Shown in pieces: positions 21,576 to 32,650 of a stretch of DNA of 64,000 nt (the first letter of the stretch is position 1; every line of letters begins with the position of its first letter). The DNA is from Linnemannia schmuckeri (taxonomy: Eukaryota; Mortierellomycota; Mortierellomycetes; Mortierellales; Mortierellaceae): the NCBI GenBank assembly GCA_029449235.1, contig JANATG010000011.1, positions 898,001-962,000 on the forward strand, in the 5' to 3' direction. The translations under genes and the position numbers were made by a program. Below the pieces are notes generated by a model. That model did no database searches, was not told the origin of the DNA, and worked only from the letters and a program-made list of their open reading frames with translations.

Positions 21576-23529
21576 GGTGTATATGTGGGTGTGTATGTGT
21601 GTGCTGATTGTCGATTAAAAGTACAGTGGGAAGAAGAACGAGAAAGAGAAGGGAAATAGTTGTCTAGGGAAACCGAATAAGGAATAATAAAAAAAATTAA
21701 GGTAGAAGGAAAAGGGGAGAGGGAAAGGAGGAGCGGACAGTCGATTCGGGATCTCGCTTTGTATGAAACAAAGAAAGGGAAAAAGGGTCGTTGCAAGGGG
21801 GAAAGGGAGGCAAGGATCGGATGAAATAATCACTCCTGGCTATGAGATATATCGAAGGAGACAGACAAAAAAACGAATTCGCTTTTCTCCTGAATGAATA
21901 AACAAAAGGCTGGGTGATGCTATCTGTTGCTAAGAACAAAGAGAAAGAAGAAAAAGGGACGAGTGTTAATACCAGAATGGCCAACGGCTTTTTTTTCTTT
22001 CTCTTTTCTTTTGTCCCGTTGAGATTCGAATACATATCTCCTAAATGAACGACTCGCATTCAGAAAAGAAAAAACAACGAGTTGGCATGACGCCGTCCAA
22101 TTGTTCATATTGTGAATGATGGTGCTAATAGTCGGGCTTATTGTTCAATTTGCGTCAACGAGAACAAGAGAACACAGAAATATACGTATCCATATTCAAA
22201 AGAAAAGAAACAAAAGGGTTGGGTGTGTATTCACAGCTCATGGGAGCGCAGCTTTTTTTCTTTGTAGAGGCAAGTAAACGGACCATGCGGTTCAAGGAGA
22301 AGGAACAACTTCAGACAAAGAGAAAGAGAACAAGAGTAAACAGGAGGGTAATGGAAAGGGAGTGGAGGGCGGATAAGTTGTGATAGGACAGAATGGCGTA
22401 ACGTTAGACAGACACTGTTGTTAACAAAGCAAAAAATTGGGCGTAAAAAAACAAAACAAAGAGAGAGAGGGGGGTATGTTGCACACAGTGCAGTGCGATA
22501 GGGGGATAGTCAAAAAGGGACGCATATGGTGAATATGATAGTGAGAGCACGGTGATAGTTGATATATGGTTGAAGTTTGATATATGGCTGAAGTGAACAG
22601 TCGAGAAAAGAGAGGGAGATCGAATTGGGAATCAACTTTAGAATGAGCTTTTTTGTGGTCATTCTAGGTTGGAGGCGGAGGAGGTGGGAGTGTTTGTGGT
22701 AATGCTGGTAGTGGTGGTGGTGTGTCGTGTGTGTGAATGTGAGAGGCCAAGGCGAGAAGAGTGTCTGGAATGAGAGCACATAATGAGCATTAAGAGATGG
22801 GCAAGATCGAGTATGAGTGAACACACTTACGATCGGTGCCGGGTGAGTGGTGGTGCTGGCGGTGTTGGCGGTGTTGTTGTTATTGTTGTTGCTGTTGGAA
22901 AGGAGAGAGGGAAAGAGAGTTGGAGCTGTGCAGAGAGTTGGAGTTGGGCGGAGGAAGGGTGAATAAGGAGGAAGGATGAAGGAGAAGGGAGGAGAAAAGA
23001 GTTTGTAGAAGTGAGCGAAGAAAGAAGAAAAAGGCCCAGTGGACAGGAAAGGAATAGTCCAAGACAACAAACAAATCGGAAGAGTTGTTTGCTATTGATC
23101 GGTACGTACGCACAGAAAGTGGTAGGAGGAGCGAAGAATGAAGAAATAACAAGTAGAAGAAAAAGGAAGAGGAAAGGAGGAGAAAGGAGAGGCACGCTCT
23201 GTGTGCGTGTGTGCCTGTGTTGTGAGTATAAGTGCTGGTCTGTTCCTGAAAAACGGTGGAGAAACCTGCCTAATGGCTGTAGATGGGGGAGGAGGGTGAT
23301 CAGTAATATTTATTTTTACCGAAACAATTCAACCAGGGGGTGGATGGGTTGTGTCAGAAGGGAAAGCGGGAAGGAGAGTGGTAAAGAAAGGGAAGGTGAA
23401 AAGAAAAGTGGAAAGAAAAGAAGGGAAATAAGTGAGAGACGGATGAAGAAGGGCGGAGAAGGGTGGAGAAGGGAAGCAAGAGAAAAGGAAGAGAGAGATA
23501 GATGAGTGAGAGAAGGAAGAGAGAGTGTG

Positions 23530-23549
23530 GGAGAGAGAGAGAGAGAGAG
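23530..23549. repeat. (GA)n microsatellite
   Basis: Ten GA units in an already purine-rich stretch. Confidence 0.9.
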
Positions 23550-25485
23550 GGACTTAGATGAGGGATATGTATGTGTGGTTGGCGGGCGTAAATGACGAAC
23601 AAAAAAAAAAAAAAAGAAAAAAGAGAAAAGAGAGAAGGAAAGGAAAGAAAAAAAACAACGAGTGCTGAAAGAGGGAAAGAAAATAATATATACCACAAAC
23701 AGACCTGCCGCATGGCTATGAGTGTGATCATATCAACATGGACGCAAGAACGCATAAACAAGTAAGCGAAACCCCTACAAAGAGACAGCCCGACGAAAAC
23801 AATCATCGATTTCACACTTGAATGGATCTCTGGTATCTTCTTCCTTTCCTTTTCTTTCTTACACTTTGTCATTGGCAAGCTATCTATTTTTATCGCCTCT
23901 TTGACGGACCCTCCCAATCAATCCCAGCCTTTTTTTTTTTTCTTTTTCTTTCAAGGTACACCCAAGAACATCGTCTTTATACAAAATATAATATATTTTT
24001 CTCGTTTGTTGTTTCGTTGCTAAACTCCTTTCTCGTTTTTAAGATTGCTGGATGATTTGTCAAGGGGTTTTTGGCCATTACGTTCTCTTATTTCTTTCGT
24101 TCTTTCTTTCCTTCGAGATGCAAGTGCAATTGTCCAACGAGAAAAAGGGCAAAGGGTAAAGTTCAACAGCAGCGTGCTTACGATGCACCACCTTCACCAC
24201 CCAACATCGGTGTTGGCCTTGATTTCTTCATTTTCCATCTTTACGTACCGAAAGGGAGGTGGGGAGAGGACATAGAGATGTAAACAACAACAACACTGTC
24301 TGTTATCGCATTTTTTTGTGTTTTAATCACCAATTTGCGACCTCGTTGTCCTTCCATCGCATCGTTCAAAAGGAAAAACCTTCCGCGCGGATAACAAAAA
24401 GGTGCGAAAATATATGCGTGTGTGTCGAAGCTCGAAGGATTTGTCTGGAATCTCCTGGCAGTCCAAAACCCCCTACTGTTACCCAAACAGGCGTCGACTC
24501 GGCAAAAGCTCGTTACTGTAGTAGGAAGGGGGGAATGTAGCCGTTGGTTTGATTTGACGCATACCATGCAGAAAAATCGACCAGTTGTTTTTTTTTACTC
24601 GTGTCCGAGAAAAACAAAAAAAGGCGACAACCTTGCTCGCCCCCTCACCTATCCCCTAGTTCGTCGTTTTTTTTCCATACTTTGCTCCCGCTCTCTCCTT
24701 TCTAGATCGTTCAATTGCCTTCCTTTGGCCTTATCATTGTATGCTGTGGCGATGCCGATTGTACGCGGTTTGGTGACTATTTTTCTTTCCTTCGTCCCTC
24801 GTTCGTTCGCTCCTTCGCTCGTTCCCATCCCACGCCGTCTTTCTATCCAATTTGCGCTTGACATCATGCTGAACTCACCACTTTTTTCACGTTCAATGCT
24901 GAAGTTCAAACCAAGTGGCATTGACCAAAGGTCTTACTGCCTTACCCTTATTTTTTTTGTTCAGGGACCTTCTCTTTCCCCTTTTTTAGGGCACTGCACC
25001 TCTGCCTCTCTGCCTCAGGAATAATCTCGATCCGGGAACAGGATCTATTTCTCGAGACAAATTGAGAAGAGGCGTGGCCAATATAAGGTAAGATAAATCC
25101 ATCTCCATATTTCTCCCCTCCCTCTCTGCTCTGTCCCCCTTGACTCCTGACCTACCTTAACTCATAGAAAAAGAAACGCATGGTGATTACATGCATATCA
25201 TCTTCGTCGGCTTTATCCCACTTCCCTTAATGTCCGCTCTCATTCTTCTGCCTGGTCGGCTGTCATATCGTTCTCTGTCTGAAAGGATGGTATTGTTTTC
25301 CTACTGTGCTCCTCCTTGTCTCCCCTTTTTGCCTCGTTCTTTTTACACTTCCCCTTTCGCCCTTCTCAAATCCGAAACAGCACCCGGCCATACGCTATGG
25401 TCGCGTGAGCACAAAAAAAAGAAAAGGACAATTCACGCCCAAGCAAAACAACCGTGCTAATCCTTACAGTGTCATGGACAAAACT

Positions 25486-25504
25486 AAAAAAAAAAAAAAA
25501 AAAA
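25486..25504. repeat. Poly-A run
   Basis: Nineteen uninterrupted A residues on the plus strand, downstream of the RPT4 stop codon. Confidence 0.9.
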
Positions 25505-25649
25505 GAATATCGAGACTCGCATGATAATAATAAGAAGAGTACATGCACATACAGTACATGCGTATTTATAAGGGCGGCGATTTTATTTTCATCATAAAGT
25601 ATTGTGTGTTATGTTATTTTTTCTACCGCCCTAGAAGAGAAAAGGCTGT

Positions 25650-27471
25650 TTAGATCTTCTCATAGTCGAGCTTGCCCTCGAGCTTCTTGGCATCCGCTAC
25701 TTTACGGACGGCCTTCATAAAATCCTCCTGGACAACATAGTCACGCTCCTCACGGATAGCAAACATGCCAGCCTCTGTGCAGATGTTACGGATATCGGCT
25801 CCGTTGAAACCGTCCGACAGCTTGACCACAGCCTCGTAGTCTATTTTGAATGGAAATAAAAGCATAGACCGTTAATTGGCATTCTTTTTACACATTGCAC
25901 TAGAAGCACCAGTCCCGTCGGACTAACAAAACATAGACAAAAAGAGAAACATACCAATCTCGCCTTGCTTGGTAATGCCGAGGGCGTGAATTTTCAAGAT
26001 CTCCATGCGTCCTTGCTCGTTGGGGAGAGGAATCTCGATCTTGCGATCCAAACGGCCGGGTCTCATCAAAGCAGGGTCCAATGTATCTGGTCGATTGGTG
26101 GCCATGATCAATTTTGTCTGTCCCAAGTGATCGAAACCATCCATCTGGTTCAACAACTCCATCAATGTACGCTGAATCTCACGATCTGCAGAGCTTCCCT
26201 CTGAGAAACGACGACCTCCAATAGCATCAATCTCGTCCATGAAGATAATGCATGGCTCGTGCTCCCTTGCGTATGCTATTGATTCCAAATTGGGCATTCA
26301 CAAAAAATAGTATTATTGCGTGGTTGTTAGCGATAAGAACTTCTAAATTCCCACATTATCAGTCAATCGGTCCATATAGCTGTGTCTCCTGCGCTTATTT
26401 CTGCAGTTAGGGAAACGTACCAAACATCTCTCTGATGACTCTGGCGGATTCTCCGATATACTTGTCGACAATGGCAGACGAGACGACCTTCAAGAAATTA
26501 GTCTCGAGCGTGCTTGCAACAGCACGGGCCAACAAAGTCTTGCCCGTTCCTGGTGGTCCGTACAGCAACACTCCCTTGGGTGGCTTGATACCGACACGCA
26601 CGAACAGCTCAGGGTTCATCAATGGTAACTCAATAACCTATTGACCAGTGGACAATATCATAAAGGCTGTGCTCGTTAGCTGTGACCCTCCTTCTCAAAT
26701 CCTCGTGGGGTCCGACATTTCTGTAAACACCTCCCGTACGACAGGAGCGATAAGATATCGAAGACTTTACCTCGCGCAATTCTCTGATTTGATCGCTAAG
26801 TCCTCCAATACCGGCAAATGAGATCGAACCGGGGTCCTCCATGCCCATGCTGTACACCATTGGGTCGACCTCTCGTGGGAGCATACGCATGATTGTGAAT
26901 GTGGTCATGTCCAGAGCCACACGAGTTCCGAGCTTCAGCTTTGACTTGTCCAGCTTATTACGGCACCCAACAACATAACGAGGTCCACTGGCAGCCTTGA
27001 TAATAACTATTCAAGCATAGACACAGTCAAAGAAATGGTGAGTCAATCAATTGGTCGTGTGTGTGTGTCTGCGCCGATATGGTACGGAAAGACACTTACA
27101 GCGATCCTCGTCTAACTGCTTGAGGACAGATCCAATGATCTGACCGACACTCTGAAGGGCCTTGATATCGTCCTCGGACTTATTGAACTGACGATCCAAA
27201 TCGCGAAGACCCATGCGCACTATTCCACAATGAAAGAAACAAAATCATGAAAAAATGGTAAGTTTCCAAGGGTCCCATCCAGAATGAGAAAACAAAAGAA
27301 GGACTTTTCGAATTTCCAAGCAAGGAAAAAAAGCGTCAGGCTTTGTTTGTTTTGTTCCTTACAGTCTTTAACCTTGGTCTCCATTTCGCGATGTTCCAAC
27401 AACTTTTTGCGGTAGTTGGTGAGTGCTGCTGCTCTGGGGTCAGCGGGAGCTGGTGCAGAGGTTGATGCCAT
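25650..27471 (-). CDS. RPT4: 26S proteasome regulatory ATPase subunit Rpt4 (PSMC6/10B)
   Basis: Six exons on the minus strand: 27471-27363, 27219-27100, 27006-26771, 26637-26421, 26275-25955 and 25840-25650 (397 aa, the normal size). It has an N-terminal coiled coil (NYRKKLLEHREMETKVKD), an OB-fold segment (ASGPRYVVGCRNKLDKSKLK), Walker A GPPGTGKTLLARAVAS, Walker B CIIFMDEIDAIGGRR, second region of homology LMRPGRLDRKIEIPLP, and a C-terminal helical domain (EEDFMKAVRKVADAKKLEGK-like). Rpt4 is one of six ATPases that unfold ubiquitinated substrates into the 20S core. It ends DYEKI and lacks a HbYX gate-opening motif, as known for Rpt4. It diverges from THO3 with 356 bp between the start codons. 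Confidence 0.96.
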
Positions 27472-27658
27472 TACTATTTCTGTTGACTCTTTGTTTAGTG
27501 GTTGTGGGTTCGGATGTATGTTGTTGTTATCTTTACAATGACTTGTTGGCGGTGGTGTGGTGCTGGAGAGTTGTAGTAGTTGCTGTTGGTTTGTCGTTTG
27601 TTGGTCTGTGGAAGAAGAAGCAGAAGGGTTACGCAGCTCCAGGTCAAAAGGAACGAAC

Positions 27659-27701
27659 TGAGGCTGGCCCACACGAAACGCACGCGTGTGGGCCAGCCTC
27701 A
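27659..27701. promoter_or_regulatory. Perfect 17-bp-arm inverted repeat in the RPT4/THO3 divergent promoter
   Basis: Arms 27659-27675 (TGAGGCTGGCCCACACG) and 27685-27701 (its exact reverse complement) flank a 9-nt centre. It lies midway between the two divergent start codons (27471 and 27828). It could be a dimeric factor site or part of either 5' untranslated region, where it would fold as a stable hairpin. Confidence 0.75.
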
Positions 27702-27827
27702 AAAATGCCTACTACGTCACCCACTTCAAGCGAAACCAGTCACATACGTTTTTAAGGAATTAAGAACGTTGAAGTTGATCAGCGAACTCCACAGACGCCA
27801 CCAGAAAACCAGGACGAAGAGCGAGCC

Positions 27828-29562
27828 ATGCAGCATCAACTGACGCAACAACTGGAAAAGGTCAGCCAAGGGCAGCAACTCAAATCTATGCAGGACTAAA
27901 CAAGAAATCCCAACTCGACAGACGCGTAACCCTTCTCAACCATTTCAGCATCACTCAACTTTATGTGTTCATTTCCCCCCTCCTTCTCTGCCTTTTTCTT
28001 TCGTTCCTCGTTGGTCTGGATAACTTGGTCCGTCGGGATTGATAGACAATTTCAGGGTTCCCGTCCTTGAAGACACGCGAATACAAGGCTCACAAGTCCA
28101 ACGTTCACACAGTAGGATGGAACTGCGACGGCAGGAGATTGGCATCTGGATCTGTTGACAAGACCGCCCGCGTCTGGGCGCCTGAGAGGACTGTAAGCAG
28201 CCACATCGAGATCTAAGTGTTTTTTTTTCTGAGAGATTAGGATAAATACCCGCTTTTCGTAGATTTGATTTCTACCCTGGTAACTCTGTCTCCTTTTACA
28301 TGCTCTAGTCAGATCCAAGGAGTTCGATTGAGTTGCGTGGACATACCGACAGCGTAGATCAGCTTCGTTGGGACCCTACTCACCCAGACCACCTCGCCAC
28401 CGCAAGCTGTGACAAGACTGTCCGCATCTGGGACGCGCGCTGTAAGCTTTAAGAGCAGGACAAAATAATGACAAAGCAGGAATCATGTTTGGAAAAATCT
28501 GAGATCGCGGCTAAACAACCTTCCTCTTCGATCATTCTACGTTTGCTCGAAACAATAGCCGGAAAGAGCATTCACAAGGTCGATACAAGTGGACAGAACA
28601 TCAACATCAGCTGGAGCCCCGACGGACAGTGTATCGCTGTCGGAAATAAGGAGGACATGGTCAGCTTTATCGACACCAGGACCTTCAAAGTCGAACACAC
28701 CTACCAGTCTAAGGTCGAAGTTAATGAAATCAGCTGGAATCACGCAGGAGATTTATTCTTGTTAACGACTGGTCAGGGGACTGTCAAGATCATGGCTTAT
28801 CCCTCGATGAAGGAGCTGCGTGTCCTGGACGGCCACACTGCCAACTGTTACTGTCTGGAACTGGATCCTCGTGGAAGGTACGTTTTGTTTCGTTCTTATA
28901 ATTATCGTAATCATTGACGAGAGGCAATGCCCAATGAGTCGACTTTCTAATCCCCTTCTACTATTGTTCCCAGATATCTGGCAACAGGGAGTGCGGACGC
29001 TTTAGTGAACCTCTGGGAAATGAACGAGTTCAGCTGTGTGCGCACCTTTGGAAAGCTCGAGTAAGTCATCGTTTCAGTTGGAGGCGGAACCAAAAAAAAA
29101 AAAAAAAAAAAAAAAAAATCAAGATTGGACCGGGTCACCCACAACGCTTTCTCTCGTATTTCGTCTCTAACACCCCGCCACGTTTCATTCGCTTCTAGTT
29201 GGCCAATCCGCACAATCAGCTTCAGTTTCGACGGCGAGTTCATTGCCTCTGCTTCAGAAGATTTGGCCATCGACATTGTAAGTTATCCATCACAATACGA
29301 TAACTTCCTCCATTCCATCCATAAAATACAGCAAGTACTCAAAACTAACTTTAATTTGTGCATGCAACAAACTCTTTTGTAGTCGTCGGTAGAGTCGGGA
29401 GAGACGGTACACAAGATCGAGTGCTATGCGGCCATGAATACGGTTGCATGGCATCCCAGTAAATATTTGCTCGCCTATGCCGGAGATGAACAGGAATCCC
29501 GCCCAGGTGGAGGCGGCTCTGTCATGGCCGGCAACCTCCGTGTCTTTGGCTTTAGCGGATAA
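27828..29562 (+). CDS. THO3: THO complex subunit 3 (THOC3/Tex1), WD40 mRNA-export factor
   Basis: Seven exons: 27828-27860, 28046-28192, 28309-28441, 28559-28877, 28974-29060, 29199-29277 and 29383-29562 (325 aa). Successive WD40 blades match THOC3: KTREYKAHKSNVHTVGWNCD, LRGHTDSVDQLRWDPTHP, TVRIWDA, SGQNINISWSPDGQCIAVGN, VEVNEISWNHAGDLF, YLATGSADALVNLWEMNE, WPIRTISFSFDGEFIASASE and MNTVAWHPSKYLLAYAGDE. The THO/TREX complex couples transcription with mRNP assembly and export. Exon 1 (11 codons, donor AAG/GTCAGC) is the least certain part: an alternative start at 27706 with a weaker donor would also stay in frame. Intron 5 contains a 27-nt poly-A run (29092-29118). Confidence 0.9.
29092..29118. 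repeat. Poly-A run within a THO3 intron
   Basis: 27 consecutive A residues between exons 5 and 6. Confidence 0.9.
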
Positions 29563-29742
29563 ATCATTGATCTGTGTAGCCACTCTCTTTTCCCCCAGCA
29601 TACATCAAGGTCAGGAAAGAACTGCAGCTTAGTTAGCCTCTCGTTGGTCAAATCTTGAATAACACACTTGTACAACAGCATCAGAAAGCGAAAAGTTTTA
29701 TGGTGATATATATATAGAGTATGTATCTATTTTTCTATTTTT

Positions 29743-32286
29743 CTAGGTTCGGTGAATCCAAGCGGCCACAGTCTTGACAGCAGCCCGATGCAGGGTAATA
29801 TTCTTGCTCTCTAGCGCAGCGTCCAACTTTCTATAAGCCGAGGTAAGACGTCGGTCAACCTTGGCCAATAGTGCCTTGTAGACAATAGCGTCGCGGTCGT
29901 CTTCTTCTTTCGTCGGTGCTTTAATGAGCGATGATGGCTTTGTTGCCCGTCCAGCAGTCGCATCACCGTTGCCGTTGCCGTTGCCGTTGCCGTTGGCTTC
30001 TTCTTCCTCGCGCAGACGTTGTTGGTACATAACGCCGAAACGTTCAATGGCTGATACACTTTCCGAGAGGCGGTTGAATGTGTTTAGAAGCGCGACAATC
30101 TCGGATCGGGACAAAATACCCTCTGCCCTATGTCCCCTATAGTGGTGAAGTGTGGATGTCAGGAGGCGACAGTCAGAATGAGAATGATAACGACACAATT
30201 AACTATGTGAGCAATATAACTCTGACTTGTTAAAGAGCTTACTTGAGGGAGGCTTCGTCGTATGAGAAGAGGAGCTTGAGTGCAGTTCCCAAACCTATAT
30301 ACCATCAATCCAAGCAATTAGTTCCATACCCAATGAAGGAGCACTCAGCAAGCGACCTCAGAAGCCGCCAATGTTAACATACCAGTGGTCTGAACCTTGC
30401 CCCAGAGACGACACTTTTCGCATCCAACACAGTCCATAATTCTAGTGACATTCCTGAAATGGTCCCTGAACTGATTCTTGAGCTTCTTGCCCTGGCCCCC
30501 GTCCTGGAAGAGCAGTTTCTCGTCAAACGTGGGCGGACACTGCTTGACTAGATCAACCAGCTCCCTTACGACCGACATGATATTCTTGTCGACAGTCGCG
30601 TCTCCCGTGCAGAATTCGTATCCTGCAAGGTAGTCCGAGATCTTGGTCACTGCGCGGAGGAGGACAACATAGTCAAAGTAGATGTTCTCGAGACGCTCTG
30701 GGTGCATGCCAACGCGGGAGACGAAACAATCCAGATTTGGTCCCCATTCTCCTGTGGTCTGGTTGAACCACTCATCGCAGATATGGATTGAGATCGACGC
30801 GTGAAGACCTATAGCATATATGATGAATGCAAAAAAAGGTCAATCGACCACCAGCACTCGGCGCGGATCATAAAATAAACAAACAAACAAGTAAGACAGC
30901 TGAACCCACCAGAAATCAAGCGATAGTAGACTCGCTTTTCCAAACAAGACTCTTCAGGTCCATCATCCTTGGCAATCCCCTGCATCAACTGCTGAAGCTC
31001 GCCCTTGCCCTTGGGTACTCTCGAAAAGATTTCATCCATCTGAGCCTTGGAAGGCTTCTTGGCATCGATGGGTGCAGGCTCTGGTGGGACCAAGATGTTG
31101 CTCTCCTTGAGAAGGTCATATGCCTCTGGGTGGGCCTGTTGTTCCTTCAACTTGTTTCGCTCCGATTCACAGTACTGGCACCCAGCAGTCATTTCCTTAG
31201 AGACATCGAAGCAGTTTTCCTCATAGATTGCTTTCCAGACCATGCCTGCCGAAGGGCCTGAGTAACCGGTGAAGCGTTCAGGGTTGTCTTTCAGATCAAC
31301 ATAGACTTCGTCCGTTGCAATATCGGGCGCACAAAATTCCTGATCTTTAATCTTTGCAGGCTTGATAGGCATCGCTCCAAACAGCTACAATGATGATTCA
31401 CAAAGAGGCGTCGGTTAGTTTTAGTGACAAGAAGCTTCTGCCAAACAGTATCATCATCAAGAGTGAACAAACCAACAACGTACCTGATTCGTGGTAGCCA
31501 TGGAGACTTTTCCAAGAGCCTCGCTCCTCCACTGCTCGGGGATTTTCCCCTTATCCATTGTTTCGACAGAGCAATCCCTGTTCATACAGAGCCCGGCATT
31601 GTCCCAGAAGGGACATTGCTTGTACAAATTGACCTAATAACCAACAAGAAAAGTAACCGTCAACAGCAACGAACGGCATCAAATTAGATAATTACCTCCA
31701 GATCAAAAGCAGAGTTGAGGTACTATGTGGATTATGTATCCTCCTCCTCTAACGCTACGATAATGCCGACGACGATCGATAAAGTGTTTAATGCTTCAAT
31801 TTGCTTTGCCTTACCTTGAAGTACCGGAAGAAGGGCATACTGACAATCTCTTGTAACTTTGCCGAAAAGTCGACATTAAGCTTTCCAACCGTCTCGTAGT
31901 CGCAGCACGACGAGTCTCCAATCAGTCCTGAAGGCTATTCAGATCCATCAAAAACACAAAACAATATCAAAATAAAGGGAGCATATGGTTACAAATGTGA
32001 TCTGCGAGTTCATATATTCCTTTTCCCTCCACAAAACGAGAGCAGTTGAGTAGAGAAATGCACAAGCGTAGTAAACAATTACGAGTGGACTTACGTTGCT
32101 ACACTGTGGTGGTTTATCCCAGACTTGGTTATTGTTGTTGTTGTTGTTGTCCTTGATTGTATCCCAGACTGCGCTGGGGTTGGTCGTGAGGTGGTCCATG
32201 TCGTCGGTGCCGTAGAGCAGTCCTGCAGCGAGGATAGCAATGACGGCAGCGAGAACCGAGAAGAGTATGCTCGACATTCGCGACAT
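29743..32286 (-). CDS. ERO1: Endoplasmic reticulum oxidoreductin Ero1
   Basis: Eight exons on the minus strand: 32286-32095, 31934-31815, 31722-31696 (27 nt), 31633-31484, 31384-30910, 30808-30383, 30294-30243 and 30136-29743 (611 aa). The N-terminus holds a signal/anchor helix (SSILFSVLAAVIAILAAGLL). The outer shuttle cysteines are in QCPFWDNAGLCMNRDCSV (about residues 119-136) and the inner FAD-proximal pair in DCVGCEKCRLWGKVQTTG (about 450-467). FAD-site segments GYSGPSAGMVWKAIYEENCF and LISGLHASISIHICDEW are present. Ero1 reoxidises protein disulfide isomerase in the ER using FAD and O2. The C-terminal part carries a (Asn-Gly)n run from a GCCGTT hexamer repeat (29966-29995). It is convergent with THO3, with 180 bp between stop codons. 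Confidence 0.95.
29966..29995. repeat. Hexanucleotide (GCCGTT)n repeat in the ERO1 coding region
   Basis: About five units; on the coding (minus) strand they translate as alternating Asn-Gly. Confidence 0.9.
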
Positions 32287-32650
32287 TGTGTGAGAATGAG
32301 CAAAAGTCGTCGGTTCTTTTGTTGTTTTGTTCTTGTATTCGTTGAAAGGGCGTGATGAGAGAAGAAGGAAAGGAGTAAAGGAGAGAGGTAGGCGAGTGAA
32401 TAAGGAAAGAGAGGAGCAACAAAGTTCATTACATATCAAAAAAGAAAAAAAAGAAACGCCGTGACTGCCACGGTGCATTTGTTCGCCACGTCGCGAACGA
32501 TGCAACCTGAGACACCCATTGGCCAAATCTGGTTTCCGGCTCTCTCGTTGAGACCGGCGCAACAGGAAGGATTCATTTTGCCGTGTATTTATGCATAAAA
32601 CTCATCACTAAAGAGGTTGTGTTGTTCTTATTTACTAATTTGTTCGTCTT
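32287..32650. other. ERO1 5' region and clathrin 3' region
   Basis: Pyrimidine-rich on the minus strand next to the ERO1 start, as in other leaders here. No gene supported. Confidence 0.5.

Larger units (their letters stand above)
21576..25649. other. Four-kilobase gene-poor, strand-asymmetric low-complexity region
   Basis: No coding frame is supported on either strand. From about 21600 to 23650 the plus strand is dominated by purines (gagaaag, aggag, gaaaga), and from about 23820 to 25440 by pyrimidines. Long open frames here translate only to Ser/Phe/Leu/Pro low complexity. The part adjoining 21575 probably includes the promoter and leader of the membrane-protein gene; the part adjoining 25649 is the RPT4 3' side. 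Confidence 0.55.

Noticed and set aside
22510..23070. 186-codon minus-strand open frame
   Set aside because: Pyrimidine-rich low complexity with a poly-Asn run; no splice-supported continuation and no domain.
27706..27756. Upstream ATG as the THO3 start
   Set aside because: It would need a weak GTTTTT or GTCACA donor; the ATG at 27828 with an AAG/GTCAGC donor fits better. Kept only as an alternative.
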